From: Paraburkholderia bannensis
GTDB taxonomy: Bacteria > Pseudomonadota > Gammaproteobacteria > Burkholderiales > Burkholderiaceae
DNA length: 64,000 nt
Reading direction: 5' to 3'
NCBI RefSeq assembly: GCF_014200455.1
Contig: NZ_JACHBW010000007.1
Span: 275,741-339,740 of the forward strand
Shown piece after piece: positions 34,279 through 44,287 of this stretch. Numbering within the stretch: the stretch's first letter is position 1; each line of letters opens with the position of its first letter. A program made the translations under genes and the position numbers. Under the pieces are notes generated by a model, which saw only the letters and a list, made by a program, of their open reading frames with translations, was not told the DNA's origin and did not search any database.

Positions 34279-36539
34279 GTCAGGGTAACGTGCGCGCCAG
34301 TGCCGACGGTCTTGCTCGACGCGCCTGATGCTTGGCATCGTGGCGGCCATGCGTATCCGAAATCTTCGGCTTCGAGCGTCAGGTTTGGGTTGTAGGCTGG
34401 GTCGTTGTGCAGCAAGTCGCCCCACATCTGTTTCATATATGCTACTTCGCGAGCGGTGCGTATGCACTTTTCGGGCGTGTCGTCGTGGCCGCGAGTGGCC
34501 GACTCGTGATGGTACAACTCAGCATACGGAGTCCAAATGTTCCGGTATCCCGCTGCCTGTACACGCAAGCAAAAATCCACATCGTTGCAGGTGATCGCAA
34601 GTTCCCTTTCGTTCAGGCCTCCGACCTCTTCGAATACATCCTTGCGCACGACAAGACAGGCTCCTGTTACAGCCGAAAATGCCTGAATGACGGACGCTCG
34701 TCCGCGCGCGCCGGGATGTCCTTGCGGAAAGAACCGATGAACGTGCCCCGCTATATCATGTATGCCGAGCACGACACCCGCATGTTGAAGCGTGTCATCG
34801 GGGTACCATAACCGTGCGCCAACGCAGCCTATCTCCGGACGCGCTGCGTGGCTGACCATCTCCGAGAGCCAGTCAGGCGTGATTACTTCAATATCGTTGT
34901 TGACGAGGCCGAAGATGGCGCCACGTGCATGGCGGGCGGCGAGATTGTTGAGTCGGGAGTAGTTAAATGGCTCATCGTCCCGGATGACCTGTATTTGCTT
35001 CTCGTCTGCAAGTTTGCGCAAATACCGAAGCGTGGAGGGGTCGTCGGAACCGTTGTCGACGATGAGGATTTCGTACGGTGAATAGGTTGTTTTTTTAAGA
35101 ATCGATTCAATGCAGCGCTGCAACAGATGCAGCGAATTGCGTGTCGGTATTACGAGACTCACAAGCGGCAATACGTCCGGCAGTCGATAGCGTAGCCGGT
35201 AGGCAACTCCATCGTTCTCGATCTCCGCTGCGATGCCGCGCCTTGCGAAGTGCTCTTGAAGCGCACGCCGGCCGGCATCGAGTGCATAAGACTTGATTTC
35301 TACTTGAGATGCCGTGCTCGACGAGTGTGCGCGCCAGTGGTACAGGACGCGGGGGATGTGATGAATTTCTGTCGCCGCAGTGCGTTCGATGCATCTCAAG
35401 GCGAGATCGTAGTCTTGTGCTCCCTCGAAGCCGATACGGAAGCCGCCGATCTCGCTAATCAGTGAGCGTTTGTAAGCACTAAGATGGCAGAAGAAGTTGT
35501 GTGAGTAGAATAGATCGGGGTTCCACTCGCTCTTGAAGTATGGATCTGAGCGCAATCCCGCTTCGTCGATTTTGTCTTCGTCGGAGTAGATGATTCGCGC
35601 AGCGGGCGTGTGACCGATTGCGCTGACCACTTCGAACAGAGCATGTTCGGCGAGTAGATCATCCTGGTCGAGAAATGCGACCCATTCGCCAGTCGCCAGT
35701 TCCAACGCGCCATTCGACGCGGCGGAGATGTGGCCGTTGATGGGCAGGCGGACGGACTTGATGCGGGAATCCTTCGAGCGATACTCGTCGAGTAAGTCGC
35801 CCACTTGCGAATCTGTCGACGCGTCGTCAGCGATGCATAACTCCCAGTTGTCGTAGAGTTGCGCGCGAACCGACTCGATAGCTTCTCGGAGCCAGTCGAT
35901 GCGCGGGTTGTAGACCGGCATGACAACGGAGATCAGTGGCGTGCTGGCGAGCGTTCCGATATCGACGCGGATGGCATCGCGTTCGGTTTCGCTCAGGGTG
36001 CCAAATGCCTGAACCCACTTCGTGTAGCCGCCAATATCGCTACCCTCTTCGAATACGTCGCAGTAATGGTGCCACAGTGCGTCCGTCGGGAGAGGCGCGC
36101 TTGTCCGGTTGACGGTAATTCTGTATGCAGGATGCGACGTCATCAGGCGTTTGTGCATCCTGGAAGTCGCGAAGCGCTGCGTAACGCGCACTAAAGCGAA
36201 ATGGGCGATGCAGACATCCGTGCAGGGGAGGTCGAAATGCAACTCCAACGGTCCGTTCTGATTGACGCGGACCAGTCTTTTGCCGAGGCGCCCCGAATAG
36301 ACCGTGAACGGAAGATCAACGTGATCTTCGCGTGCAGCAGGTGTCCTGATACCGCAGATCGTGCGGGTTTTCGGCAGAACGACCTGCAGTTCAAGCATGT
36401 ACCATCCCGGGCGCACAGTTCCCCCGAGGCGGAATACTGAACCTGGCTCTGTCGATGGCGTGGTGGGTCGCAGTGACGACTTTTTCCAGCGCCAGCGTCC
36501 GAACCAATGTGTAACAGCGGCCCACCTAGACGATTGCAT
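34275..36539 (-). CDS. Tandem GT2 glycosyltransferase
   Basis: About 754 residues. An N-terminal beta-rich region of about 180 residues (SVFRLGGTVRPGWYMLELQV) resembles the linker before the GT2 pair of the methyltransferase fusion at 6440. Domain 1 has ISVVMPVYNPRIDWL and LDQDD. Domain 2 has SLVIPTRNSLHLLQRC, VNNDIEV, an AVTGACLVVRKDVFEEVGG acceptor segment and YHHESATRG. It is paralogous to the genes at 4516 and 6440. ATG at 36539 overlaps the preceding epimerase gene by 14 bases; ATG at 36575 is the longer option. It probably extends the capsule repeat by two sugars. Confidence 0.84.
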   Translation of the reverse strand: MQSSRWAAVTHWFGRWRWKKSSLRPTTPSTEPGSVFRLGGTVRPGWYMLELQVVLPKTRTICGIRTPAAREDHVDLPFTVYSGRLGKRLVRVNQNGPLELHFDLPCTDVCIAHFALVRVTQRFATSRMHKRLMTSHPAYRITVNRTSAPLPTDALWHHYCDVFEEGSDIGGYTKWVQAFGTLSETERDAIRVDIGTLASTPLISVVMPVYNPRIDWLREAIESVRAQLYDNWELCIADDASTDSQVGDLLDEYRSKDSRIKSVRLPINGHISAASNGALELATGEWVAFLDQDDLLAEHALFEVVSAIGHTPAARIIYSDEDKIDEAGLRSDPYFKSEWNPDLFYSHNFFCHLSAYKRSLISEIGGFRIGFEGAQDYDLALRCIERTAATEIHHIPRVLYHWRAHSSSTASQVEIKSYALDAGRRALQEHFARRGIAAEIENDGVAYRLRYRLPDVLPLVSLVIPTRNSLHLLQRCIESILKKTTYSPYEILIVDNGSDDPSTLRYLRKLADEKQIQVIRDDEPFNYSRLNNLAARHARGAIFGLVNNDIEVITPDWLSEMVSHAARPEIGCVGARLWYPDDTLQHAGVVLGIHDIAGHVHRFFPQGHPGARGRASVIQAFSAVTGACLVVRKDVFEEVGGLNERELAITCNDVDFCLRVQAAGYRNIWTPYAELYHHESATRGHDDTPEKCIRTAREVAYMKQMWGDLLHNDPAYNPNLTLEAEDFGYAWPPRCQASGASSKTVGTGAHVTLT

Positions 36540-37521
36540 AGGATTGCGCCTTTGCGGAGGCGCCCAGAGCGTCATGAAGCCATATATATGTGGCCCGCAA
36601 TGCGTCGTGCCAAGGTGTAGCAGGGTTCCAGCCCAAATACGTCTGAGCGCGGCGGATGTCGAGCACGTTCACTGGAACGTCGGCGGCCCGGGCGTGTTGA
36701 TAACCAACTTCGGGCAACTCGCCGTGTATAGCCTGGATTGACGCTATGACGTCGTTGACAGACCTGCCGACGCCGCTGCCGATGTTGTATATACGCGGAG
36801 CATCGGGTTCGTTAAGCACCATCGCAGCGATGATCGCGTCAACGACGTCCTGTATATAGACATAATCCCGCACGACGCTGCCATCGCCCCAAATGCTGAT
36901 CGGCGTACCAGCCAGCGCTTTGCCGAACAGCGCAGCGACGAGACCTTGATCGTGCGGCATCTGGTGCGGCCCGAACGGATTTGCGATTCGTAGCGCTACG
37001 TAGTCGAGGTGATGCAATTGCCGATAGAGATGAAGGTAACCTTCGACCGCGTGTTTGACGACGCCGTAGGAGCAAATCGGACGCGGCAACACGTCTTCGC
37101 TGATCGGAGTATTTGTCTGAGGTCCGTACACAGTCCCGCCAGACGAAGCGTAAATGACCTTGCCCACGCCGAGTTCACGGCATCTCTCCAGTAGTGTGAG
37201 AGTACCGATGAGATTCTCCTGGACGTCGCGGACCTTCTCGGCATTTGACGGTGTCGGCAGCAGCGTGTTTGCGAGGTGAACGACGAAGTCACAGTCCCGC
37301 ACAGCGTGCTCGAATGCGCTCCCGGTGGCCAGGTCAGCGCGACGCCACTCGACCTTGTCCACAAGCACATCGCGAGCACGCTGGGAGCGACCCACGCCGA
37401 CAACGGTGGTTCCGGCATAGTGTAGCGCGATGCAGAGATTCGTCCCGATGAACCCATTCGCTCCCAGCACGGCGCAGCGGGCGCCAGCCAGCCGCGACAG
37501 GTTTTGCTCATGCAAGTGCAT
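36526..37521 (-). CDS. NAD-dependent sugar-nucleotide epimerase/dehydratase
   Basis: A 331-residue extended short-chain dehydrogenase. It has CAVLGANGFIGTNLCIAL, VVHLANTLLP, IYASSGGTVYGPQ, the catalytic SYGVVKH (Tyr and Lys), RIANPFGPHQ and DYVYIQDVVDAI. It looks like a UDP-glucose/GlcNAc 4-epimerase-type enzyme that prepares a donor for the flanking transferases. Its start overlaps the end of the four-domain transferase gene by 14 bases, so translation is probably coupled. Substrate unknown. Confidence 0.8.
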   Translation of the reverse strand: MHLHEQNLSRLAGARCAVLGANGFIGTNLCIALHYAGTTVVGVGRSQRARDVLVDKVEWRRADLATGSAFEHAVRDCDFVVHLANTLLPTPSNAEKVRDVQENLIGTLTLLERCRELGVGKVIYASSGGTVYGPQTNTPISEDVLPRPICSYGVVKHAVEGYLHLYRQLHHLDYVALRIANPFGPHQMPHDQGLVAALFGKALAGTPISIWGDGSVVRDYVYIQDVVDAIIAAMVLNEPDAPRIYNIGSGVGRSVNDVIASIQAIHGELPEVGYQHARAADVPVNVLDIRRAQTYLGWNPATPWHDALRATYIWLHDALGASAKAQSYAIV

Positions 37522-40500
37522 ATTCGGTCCTGGTCACCATCACAGCAGGGACACCGCAAGCGTTGAAAAACGCCTTCGTAAACGCCTTGGTCGAAAACTG
37601 CTCGTCGAAGACTTGCTTGCCTTGCATGGCGATATTGGGCAAGTCGTTCGCCCGGTCGACAGCTTCACGCAGCATATCGGCGATGTCCAGTGGACTCGGG
37701 GACCGTGAAATGAACCCGGATTCGCCATGTTTAATATATGACGACGTGCCAGTCGTATTCGTACACATCAAGACCTTTGCGACACCGAGCGCGTCAATCG
37801 AGACCAGCGGCAGCGTGTCGTCGCGCGAGGCAATCAGGATCGCATCTGCAGCAGACAACTCTTCAACGTACTGCTCATACGGAATTTCCGTGAAAATAGA
37901 GATCTCCGGCAGTTTCTGCGCGCTAGCCTCGACAGCACGGAAAAACGCGTCATCAAGTATCCGGCCATAAAGATTCAGCCGAAGCTTTGCGCGATATTCG
38001 GGAGGCAGCAAGCCGAACGCTGCGACAGCAAGGTCCTGCCCTTTGCGTGGCTCGTAGCTACCCATCAGTGATACATTTAGCGGGAAGCTAACTTTCATCG
38101 GAACGACAGGGTCGGCGCGATGGGGTTGCACGCCGTACTTGAGCACTTCTGCGTTGCGCCGAAACTGCTTAACCAGCACTGCAGCATGCTCGCTGCCGAC
38201 CCAAACGCCGGTCGCAGCGTCGAATGCCCCTTTGATGCCTGGCTGCACGTTCAGGAGGTGTTCAAGCAAGGAAATTTCGTGGATGTACCAGTATGTGTCG
38301 ACCACGTGGCTCAATTGCATGACGGCCGGCCACGTGACGACCGTATTGGCAATCACCGTGTCGAAATTCTTCGCAAATCTCTCTACTGACGGATGCTGGA
38401 GCAGCAAAAGCTCGTCGATGATAACGGGCACACCGATGTCGTTCAGTTGCTGGCGGAATACACCGTCAGTCGGTGAGGCCACCACAACGAAATGTCCTGC
38501 CTCCCGTAGCACGCGTGCCATCTCGAAGACGACGCGCGGTGCGCCGCTGCCCGACAGATCATGGGAGACCAGCAGAATATCCTTGCCGCCCTCTGGGCTC
38601 TGGGGCACATCGGCGTACAACTGCCACGCGTCCGGCGAGTCGTGATAGAGAATGTCGCGCATTGCGGGCGGGAAATAAGGGTCGTAGGAGACCTCTTTCC
38701 CCCAGCGTCGCAACAGGAAGATATCGGATTTGTCCTTTTTGGGCTTTGTGCCGCGACGAGTTTCGGCTTTCTCAGCCTTCTCGGTCTCGCTGATAGACAT
38801 ATGGCCGATGTGAATGAGCGTCGCGTGCGGGGTATAGAGGCAAGTCCGACCTGATTCGCGTACGCGGAAACACAGATCTACATCCGAATGAGAAATCGGT
38901 GCATTGACCGCGTCATAACCCCCGAGCTCGTCAAATACGTCCTTTCGCATGGCGAGGCATGCGCCGCAGATAAGCGAGACCTCGCGCATCCACTGCGCCA
39001 TGCTGAAATGCCGATCCGTTTCGTGCGGCAGGCAATGGAACGCCGTGCCGACAAGGCCGCGCACACCAGACACCATTCCTGCGTGCTGAATCAGGTAGTT
39101 CTCGTAGAGAAGTTTTGGCCCGACCACGCCGACATTCGGATCGATCGCAAAACCCTCGATAATCATTTCGATCCAATCCCGGCTCACGACGCGTACATCG
39201 TCGTTGAAGAAAATGACGATCTCACCGGTGGCGCGCGCAGCCCCTTCGTTACACTTCAACGAGAAGTTGAATGGTCGGTCGAACGACACTAACTGCACAC
39301 AGTTCGGCAAGTCGGGTGTATCGAGCTTCCTGATCAACTTCGAATTGGTGACGACAAGGATCTCGTAGTTACCATAGAGCGATTGGTCAACGATGGACGC
39401 TATCGATTCCTTGATGTTGTCGAGGTTGTCCGATGGGATCACGATCGAGACTTTTTGCTTCAACGCGCTAACCAGCACCCGGAAGTGATTGGCGGCACGC
39501 TCGCCAAATGCCTCGCCTACCAGATTTCGGCGTTTGGCCGCATCGCGCAACGCGGCAACATTGGTCGTGCGTGCGTGCGGTTTGTCACCCTGTGCGGAGG
39601 AGCCCGCAATCATTCGCCAGCCGTAAAGTACGCGATCGATGTGGTGCACGCACTTGGCAACTTCTGCAACGCGCAGTGCGAGGTCGTAATCTTGCGAAAA
39701 ATCGTACGCAGAGCGGAAACCGCCGACTTGATCCGCGATCGTCTTAAGGTAGACGGATAGATGGCCCGTGTACATGCAGTTAAACAGCATGCTCGGGCTC
39801 CAGTCTGGCTTAGTAAACAGCTCGGTCGGCATCCCATACTCGTCGATTTTGCACTCGTCCGAGTAAAGCATCTCAACATCCGGGTTCGCCTTGATCGCCG
39901 AGACGACGCAATGCAGTGCGTCGCTGGTCAGCATGTCGTCGTTGTCAAGCAAGGCAATGTATTGACCGGATGCCATTGCGAGGGCGATGTTCGTGGCACC
40001 AGCGATGCCTCGATTCGTCTTCTCTATCGAAACCCGAATGCGTGTGTCGCGTGCCGCGGCGTCGCGCAAGAACTGAGCGAGGGCCGGGTCATTCGATCCG
40101 TCGTCTACGACGCAAAGCTCCCAGTTGGAGTAGCTCTGGTAGCGCACGGACTCGATTGCTTTAGCAAGGTATTTAAGGGGCACCTTATATACCGGCATCA
40201 GAATCGAGATTCGAATTTCCGTCGACAGACTTGACAGTTCCGTCGCCTGAGCCGTGAAACGAGGCGTGATCAATGCGAGCATCGCCTCGTAGCGGCGAGC
40301 GATCGGATCGTGAACTGTTGACGGCGTGGATTCGGCGGGCGCCTCGAGGGCGAGGGCAGCCTGGGAAGCACCGAGCGCGCCTGTTGCCACGACGTTGTTC
40401 AGATGCGAGAGATTGCGATTCATTTCCGCAAACTGAAACTGTATTGCTTCGCTCAGCACATTCAGTTTGTTTTCGATCGCACGAATCGAATTGTCCCTTT

Positions 40501-41983
40501 CCTGTGCGCGTGTCACGGACGTTTGACGGAACCAGTTCCGGGGTGACAGCAATTTCTCGCGCCTGTAGCTCCGCATCAGACGATCCAGACCGGGTAGTTT
40601 GACGCGAGCCGATCGACCTTCAGGGCTGAGGTGGAGCTGCGCAATCAGTTCGGCTTTGCTGATGCCTGAACGCAGGCGCGCGAGGTAATACCGCATGCCT
40701 TCGACGTCCGGTGCGCGGCGCAGTAGCGTGTGATACGCGACCGTCACGAAACGTTCGTCATAAAGTGCGATCAGCTCAGACAGGCTGGATGCGGGACTGT
40801 GCGTTTGAATCATCGGAATGGTTTCCCCGGTAGGTCGGGCCGCTGCGGCGGCCTTCGTGCAGTCTGATATAGCGTGGCGGATGATCCGCTGTGGTGGCTG
40901 CGTCAATGACGCAATTGTTCCAGCGTCCTCATCATTGGCCGTACTTCGTTTTATCCCGCTCTGTGGCGCGAGTTGTGCCTGGAGTGCACGCATTGGCCGC
41001 ATCCATCGCCATGGCAGCGCCGAGCAAGCCGCAGAGACTTGCCCAGCAAGCTGGGCGTATGCAGCTTCATGATGCTGCTCCTTGACAGTCAGTTTGATTT
41101 GCAGATCGTCAATTGCCCGCTGCTTGCCTTCAAGCTGCAATGCAAAGTACTGTTCGCGATCCTGTCGATGGTGTTCGGATACGCGCTTCAGTTCGTGTAG
41201 TAGCCCAGCGAGTTCGGCTTCTCGGGCCACGAGCTTGCCAAATGCGAGCTCGATGCGTTGCTGCGTCTGCTCAATCAAGTTGGCGTTAGCGCGGGTAAGC
41301 TCACGATTGACGGCGCGATCGTCGTCGATCCGGCGCTGCCACTCGCAATTTAATGATTCGAGACGCTCCGCGAACTCGCACTCGCGAGTTTCGAGGCGCA
41401 ACATATAACCGTCGAGTTGCTCGTGAACCTCACTTGTACGTGCCGCTTGCTCACTTGTCCAATTCTCGAGCAAGGCCAACCGCGCCTCAAGTGCATCACG
41501 AGTTGTTGCTATCAGGACTCTGTGCGCGCTGTCCTGTTCTTTTACGAGCGCGCGGGACTTGTCCAGGTCCACTGCGAGTGCGCGCTGTGCAGCTGATAGG
41601 GCGTCTGCGCGGGATTCAAGGCTTTGGCTCGCACGCACTATTTCTGCGAGGGCCGCCGCTTCACGTGCGGCCGCGTGTCGTCGCTGGCCTGCGACGAGCT
41701 CCTTGACACTCTCGATCATTTGCCGAGAAAAGTCACTCTCATTGTCTGCCAGTGAAGTAAGGTCGTCATCGAGTTGCTGGCGTGCTGCCGCAAGCTGCTC
41801 CAGCAGTGCTTCTTCTCGTTCAAAGTTAGTCTGCCACTCACCGTCGTCGCGATCCGCAGGAACGCTGCACTCGTTTTCGTGCATTCGTGTCGAAGCATCG
41901 CCTTCATTCGATGCTGCAATAGCCTGCAGCCCAATCGACTGAGCGCTATCGCTAACTTCGAAATCGTTGTCGGGAGTATTCAT
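37508..41983 (-). CDS. Giant multidomain glycosyltransferase (coiled coil, DUF4214-like, GT2, GT2, GT4)
   Basis: A 1,491-residue protein. Residues about 40-350 form a long coiled coil ending in ALPWRWMRPMRALQAQL. A DUF4214-like segment follows (TLLRRAPDVEGMRYYLARLR). GT2 domain 1 has ISILMPVYKVPLKYLAKAI and LDNDD. GT2 domain 2 has SIVIPSDNLDNIKESIASI and FFNDDVRV. The C-terminal GT4 domain has ILLVSHDLSGSGAPRVVFEM, LMGSYEPRKGQDLAVAAFG and ASRDDTLPLVSIDALGV. ATG at 41983 has GGGGA 6-10 bases upstream. Three transferase domains in one chain could build most of a capsule repeat unit, with the coiled coil setting assembly or chain length; that is inference. Confidence 0.83.
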   Translation of the reverse strand: MNTPDNDFEVSDSAQSIGLQAIAASNEGDASTRMHENECSVPADRDDGEWQTNFEREEALLEQLAAARQQLDDDLTSLADNESDFSRQMIESVKELVAGQRRHAAAREAAALAEIVRASQSLESRADALSAAQRALAVDLDKSRALVKEQDSAHRVLIATTRDALEARLALLENWTSEQAARTSEVHEQLDGYMLRLETRECEFAERLESLNCEWQRRIDDDRAVNRELTRANANLIEQTQQRIELAFGKLVAREAELAGLLHELKRVSEHHRQDREQYFALQLEGKQRAIDDLQIKLTVKEQHHEAAYAQLAGQVSAACSALPWRWMRPMRALQAQLAPQSGIKRSTANDEDAGTIASLTQPPQRIIRHAISDCTKAAAAARPTGETIPMIQTHSPASSLSELIALYDERFVTVAYHTLLRRAPDVEGMRYYLARLRSGISKAELIAQLHLSPEGRSARVKLPGLDRLMRSYRREKLLSPRNWFRQTSVTRAQERDNSIRAIENKLNVLSEAIQFQFAEMNRNLSHLNNVVATGALGASQAALALEAPAESTPSTVHDPIARRYEAMLALITPRFTAQATELSSLSTEIRISILMPVYKVPLKYLAKAIESVRYQSYSNWELCVVDDGSNDPALAQFLRDAAARDTRIRVSIEKTNRGIAGATNIALAMASGQYIALLDNDDMLTSDALHCVVSAIKANPDVEMLYSDECKIDEYGMPTELFTKPDWSPSMLFNCMYTGHLSVYLKTIADQVGGFRSAYDFSQDYDLALRVAEVAKCVHHIDRVLYGWRMIAGSSAQGDKPHARTTNVAALRDAAKRRNLVGEAFGERAANHFRVLVSALKQKVSIVIPSDNLDNIKESIASIVDQSLYGNYEILVVTNSKLIRKLDTPDLPNCVQLVSFDRPFNFSLKCNEGAARATGEIVIFFNDDVRVVSRDWIEMIIEGFAIDPNVGVVGPKLLYENYLIQHAGMVSGVRGLVGTAFHCLPHETDRHFSMAQWMREVSLICGACLAMRKDVFDELGGYDAVNAPISHSDVDLCFRVRESGRTCLYTPHATLIHIGHMSISETEKAEKAETRRGTKPKKDKSDIFLLRRWGKEVSYDPYFPPAMRDILYHDSPDAWQLYADVPQSPEGGKDILLVSHDLSGSGAPRVVFEMARVLREAGHFVVVASPTDGVFRQQLNDIGVPVIIDELLLLQHPSVERFAKNFDTVIANTVVTWPAVMQLSHVVDTYWYIHEISLLEHLLNVQPGIKGAFDAATGVWVGSEHAAVLVKQFRRNAEVLKYGVQPHRADPVVPMKVSFPLNVSLMGSYEPRKGQDLAVAAFGLLPPEYRAKLRLNLYGRILDDAFFRAVEASAQKLPEISIFTEIPYEQYVEELSAADAILIASRDDTLPLVSIDALGVAKVLMCTNTTGTSSYIKHGESGFISRSPSPLDIADMLREAVDRANDLPNIAMQGKQVFDEQFSTKAFTKAFFNACGVPAVMVTRTEYALA

Positions 41984-42174
41984 CAAATTCCCCAAGAGAT
42001 GGTGAGGCTTTCAATCATTGATCAAACCCGCAGCATATTGTCAAAAGATTAGGTATTAGCGTCCGGCAAATTCGTTTCGAGTGGTCGCGCGGACAGGATT
42101 CGACCAACGAATCGGTGCGACCGGCTACCTTAAGGCACGGTTTCAATGCGATCGGTAAACACGGCGATTAAGGT

Positions 42175-43440
42175 TTAACGTTGAGTATTGTCGTCTTCGA
42201 AGGAATTGCCCAACATGTCAATTACGTATTCACGGTCGCGCTTGATCTGCTTTTCGATCAGCTGCTTGATGCGTTCGTGTGAGCGAGACAGTTGTTCGAG
42301 CAAAGACTGCTCGCGCTGAGTCCGTAGCGCATCGCGCTCCTTACCACGACGTTCGTATTCAAGTCGTATGCTTGCAAGGCAGCTCTCGTGGTCGAACCCG
42401 CGAGCGGCGCTAAGCTTGTCCCGTTCAGCGAGTGAGTGGTGGTAGCTTTCGAGCGCCTCCGTGTAGCGGCGTTCGTGGTATTGCTCGCGATCAGCGTAAA
42501 GTTTGTCGCGCTCAGCGAGCGTTTGGTGGCACTTGTCTAGAGCTTCGTCGTGCTGCCTTTTTTGATCGATTAGTGCCGCCTTCAGCGCTTCAATTTCCTG
42601 TGTGCGAACGCCGAGCAGACCATCAAGATCAACCCTAGCGGACCATGGACTGGCGCTTTGGTCTGGTGGCGCGTAGTTACGCATACCGTGAAGCGAAGGG
42701 GCCTCGGCGTAGACAGTTGCGTTTGTGCCGCGCACTACGCGGGAATAGAGGATATTTTCCGTCGGTGCAGCTTTTCTGATTATGCAGAGGGAGTTTTGGA
42801 ATTCGATCGAATGAACGTGTGCGAGTGTAACCTCGTCGAACACTGTGTGATACGTTTTTTCAAACGTATGTACCAGTGCGCGACGTGACTGTGCCGTCCC
42901 CCAGTGCTCGAAGTTCACGATGTCGGAAAGCATCCGGAGGAACGACATCGACGAAGTCGGATTAAACAATCCCCCTTCAAAATCGAGCCAATAACTGCAG
43001 TGAAGATCTTCGATCACGAAGATTCCGCCGTCATTGAGGTGCGGAAAATATTTCGCAAACGAGCGCACGATATCACCTGACGTATGTGACCCGTCGTCAA
43101 TGATAATGTCGAACCGCTCCGATTCATTGAGGATGCGATTTTCCACGTCGTTGGCATTCGCATCGCCGATGACAAAACGTATCGCTTCGTCGTCAAAAAC
43201 GAGATCCGCGCATTTCGGATTGATGTCGCATCCAACGATGCACTTCGCGCTCGCGAAATACTTGCTCCAGATTTCAAGCGATCCTCCGTTCTGGACCCCG
43301 ATTTCGAGAAGGCTGATCGATTCGTCGCGATACGATTCGAATAGCTGCTCATAAGCAGTAATGTAGCTCTTCCATTTGTCGAGCGCGTTGCCTCGATGTA
43401 ACTCTATGATCGTGCTCAGCGAAGGACGAGTGTTATCCAT
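42175..43440 (-). CDS. Class I SAM-dependent methyltransferase with coiled-coil tail
   Basis: A 421-residue protein. The N-terminal half has ISLLEIGVQNGGSLEIWSKYF, VGCDINPKC, FDIIIDDGSHTSGDIVRSF and GGIFVIEDLHCSYW. This matches the methyltransferase group of MycE-like and cephalosporin-hydroxylase-like proteins. The C-terminal 150 residues are a charged coiled coil with repeated LAERDKL heptads, like the ERD repeats of the GT9-like gene at 18410. It lies between the exporter genes and the giant transferase, so it may methylate a capsule sugar or cap the chain. The 190-base gap to kpsT holds nothing visible. Confidence 0.75.
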   Translation of the reverse strand: MDNTRPSLSTIIELHRGNALDKWKSYITAYEQLFESYRDESISLLEIGVQNGGSLEIWSKYFASAKCIVGCDINPKCADLVFDDEAIRFVIGDANANDVENRILNESERFDIIIDDGSHTSGDIVRSFAKYFPHLNDGGIFVIEDLHCSYWLDFEGGLFNPTSSMSFLRMLSDIVNFEHWGTAQSRRALVHTFEKTYHTVFDEVTLAHVHSIEFQNSLCIIRKAAPTENILYSRVVRGTNATVYAEAPSLHGMRNYAPPDQSASPWSARVDLDGLLGVRTQEIEALKAALIDQKRQHDEALDKCHQTLAERDKLYADREQYHERRYTEALESYHHSLAERDKLSAARGFDHESCLASIRLEYERRGKERDALRTQREQSLLEQLSRSHERIKQLIEKQIKRDREYVIDMLGNSFEDDNTQR

Positions 43441-43633
43441 TTGCGCTGCTCATTAAAGTGGTGGTTTTGTAGTGACGGGTCACCATGCATGCTTGATATT
43501 TTCGCCATATTGGCGTCGCAATGCCCCGATGAACCGGATCGCTTTCGTATCGCATTGATCGACCACGACTTCGTACCGAGAGACCTCGGGACGACATATC
43601 GAGCGTCTGGGCCAGATGCGCGACACTGCTACT

Positions 43634-44287
43634 TCATCCAGCCATAATGTGGTAATGATGAAGTGCCTCATCGACTGTGCCAAAATCGTGCAAGACACCA
43701 TCTATGAGCACCGTGGCCCGATCACAATGCTCGCGGATATAGTCCGGATTGTGTGACACGATGATCATTGCACGATCCTGGCGCTTCTTGAACAGTTCGA
43801 TGTGACACTTTTCGTGAAAGCGACTGTCGCCGACGGCGACGATCTCGTCGATAAGAAAGCAATCAAATTCGACACCGAGCGAGATGGCGAAGGCGAGTCG
43901 AGCACGCATCCCGGACGAGTAGGTTTTAACAGGCTCTCTCAAATAGATGCCGAGTTCGGAGAAATGTTCAACGAATTCGATCGCAGGTTGGATCGGAGCG
44001 CCATAGACGCGGCAAATAAAACGCACGTTGTCGAGACCGCTCAAGCTTCCTTGGAACGCGCCTCCGAACGCGAGTGGCCATGAGATGCTGATTCCACGAT
44101 GGATGCGTCCGCTGGTCGGCAATTCCGCGCCACTAATGAGACGAATTAGCGTCGATTTACCCGCTCCATTACGGCCCAGAATGCCAACCTTTTCGCCTTT
44201 TTTAATCGTCAGGTCGATGCCTTTAAGCACCATGCGCGAGCCGGAGCGAGTGTGATAAGTCTTGACGATGTTGTCGAGAACAATCAT
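43634..44287 (-). CDS. kpsT: Capsule ABC exporter ATPase (KpsT/Wzt2)
   Basis: A 217-residue ATPase of the group 2 capsule exporter. Walker [10 protein letters not shown] (about 38-46), signature [12 protein letters not shown], Walker [13 protein letters not shown] and an H-loop ([11 protein letters not shown]) are all present. The short length and [19 protein letters not shown] are typical of KpsT/BexA. The start overlaps the permease stop by 4 bases. It corresponds to wzt2 of the B. pseudomallei capsule I cluster. Confidence 0.93.
   Translation of the reverse strand: MIVLDNIVKTYHTRSGSRMVLKGIDLTIKKGEKVGILGRNGAGKSTLIRLISGAELPTSGRIHRGISISWPLAFGGAFQGSLSGLDNVRFICRVYGAPIQPAIEFVEHFSELGIYLREPVKTYSSGMRARLAFAISLGVEFDCFLIDEIVAVGDSRFHEKCHIELFKKRQDRAMIIVSHNPDYIREHCDRATVLIDGVLHDFGTVDEALHHYHIMAG

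Noticed and set aside
43480..43701. A 73-codon minus-strand frame in the kpsT-methyltransferase gap
   Set aside because: It overlaps the end of kpsT in another frame and has no ribosome site or family likeness.
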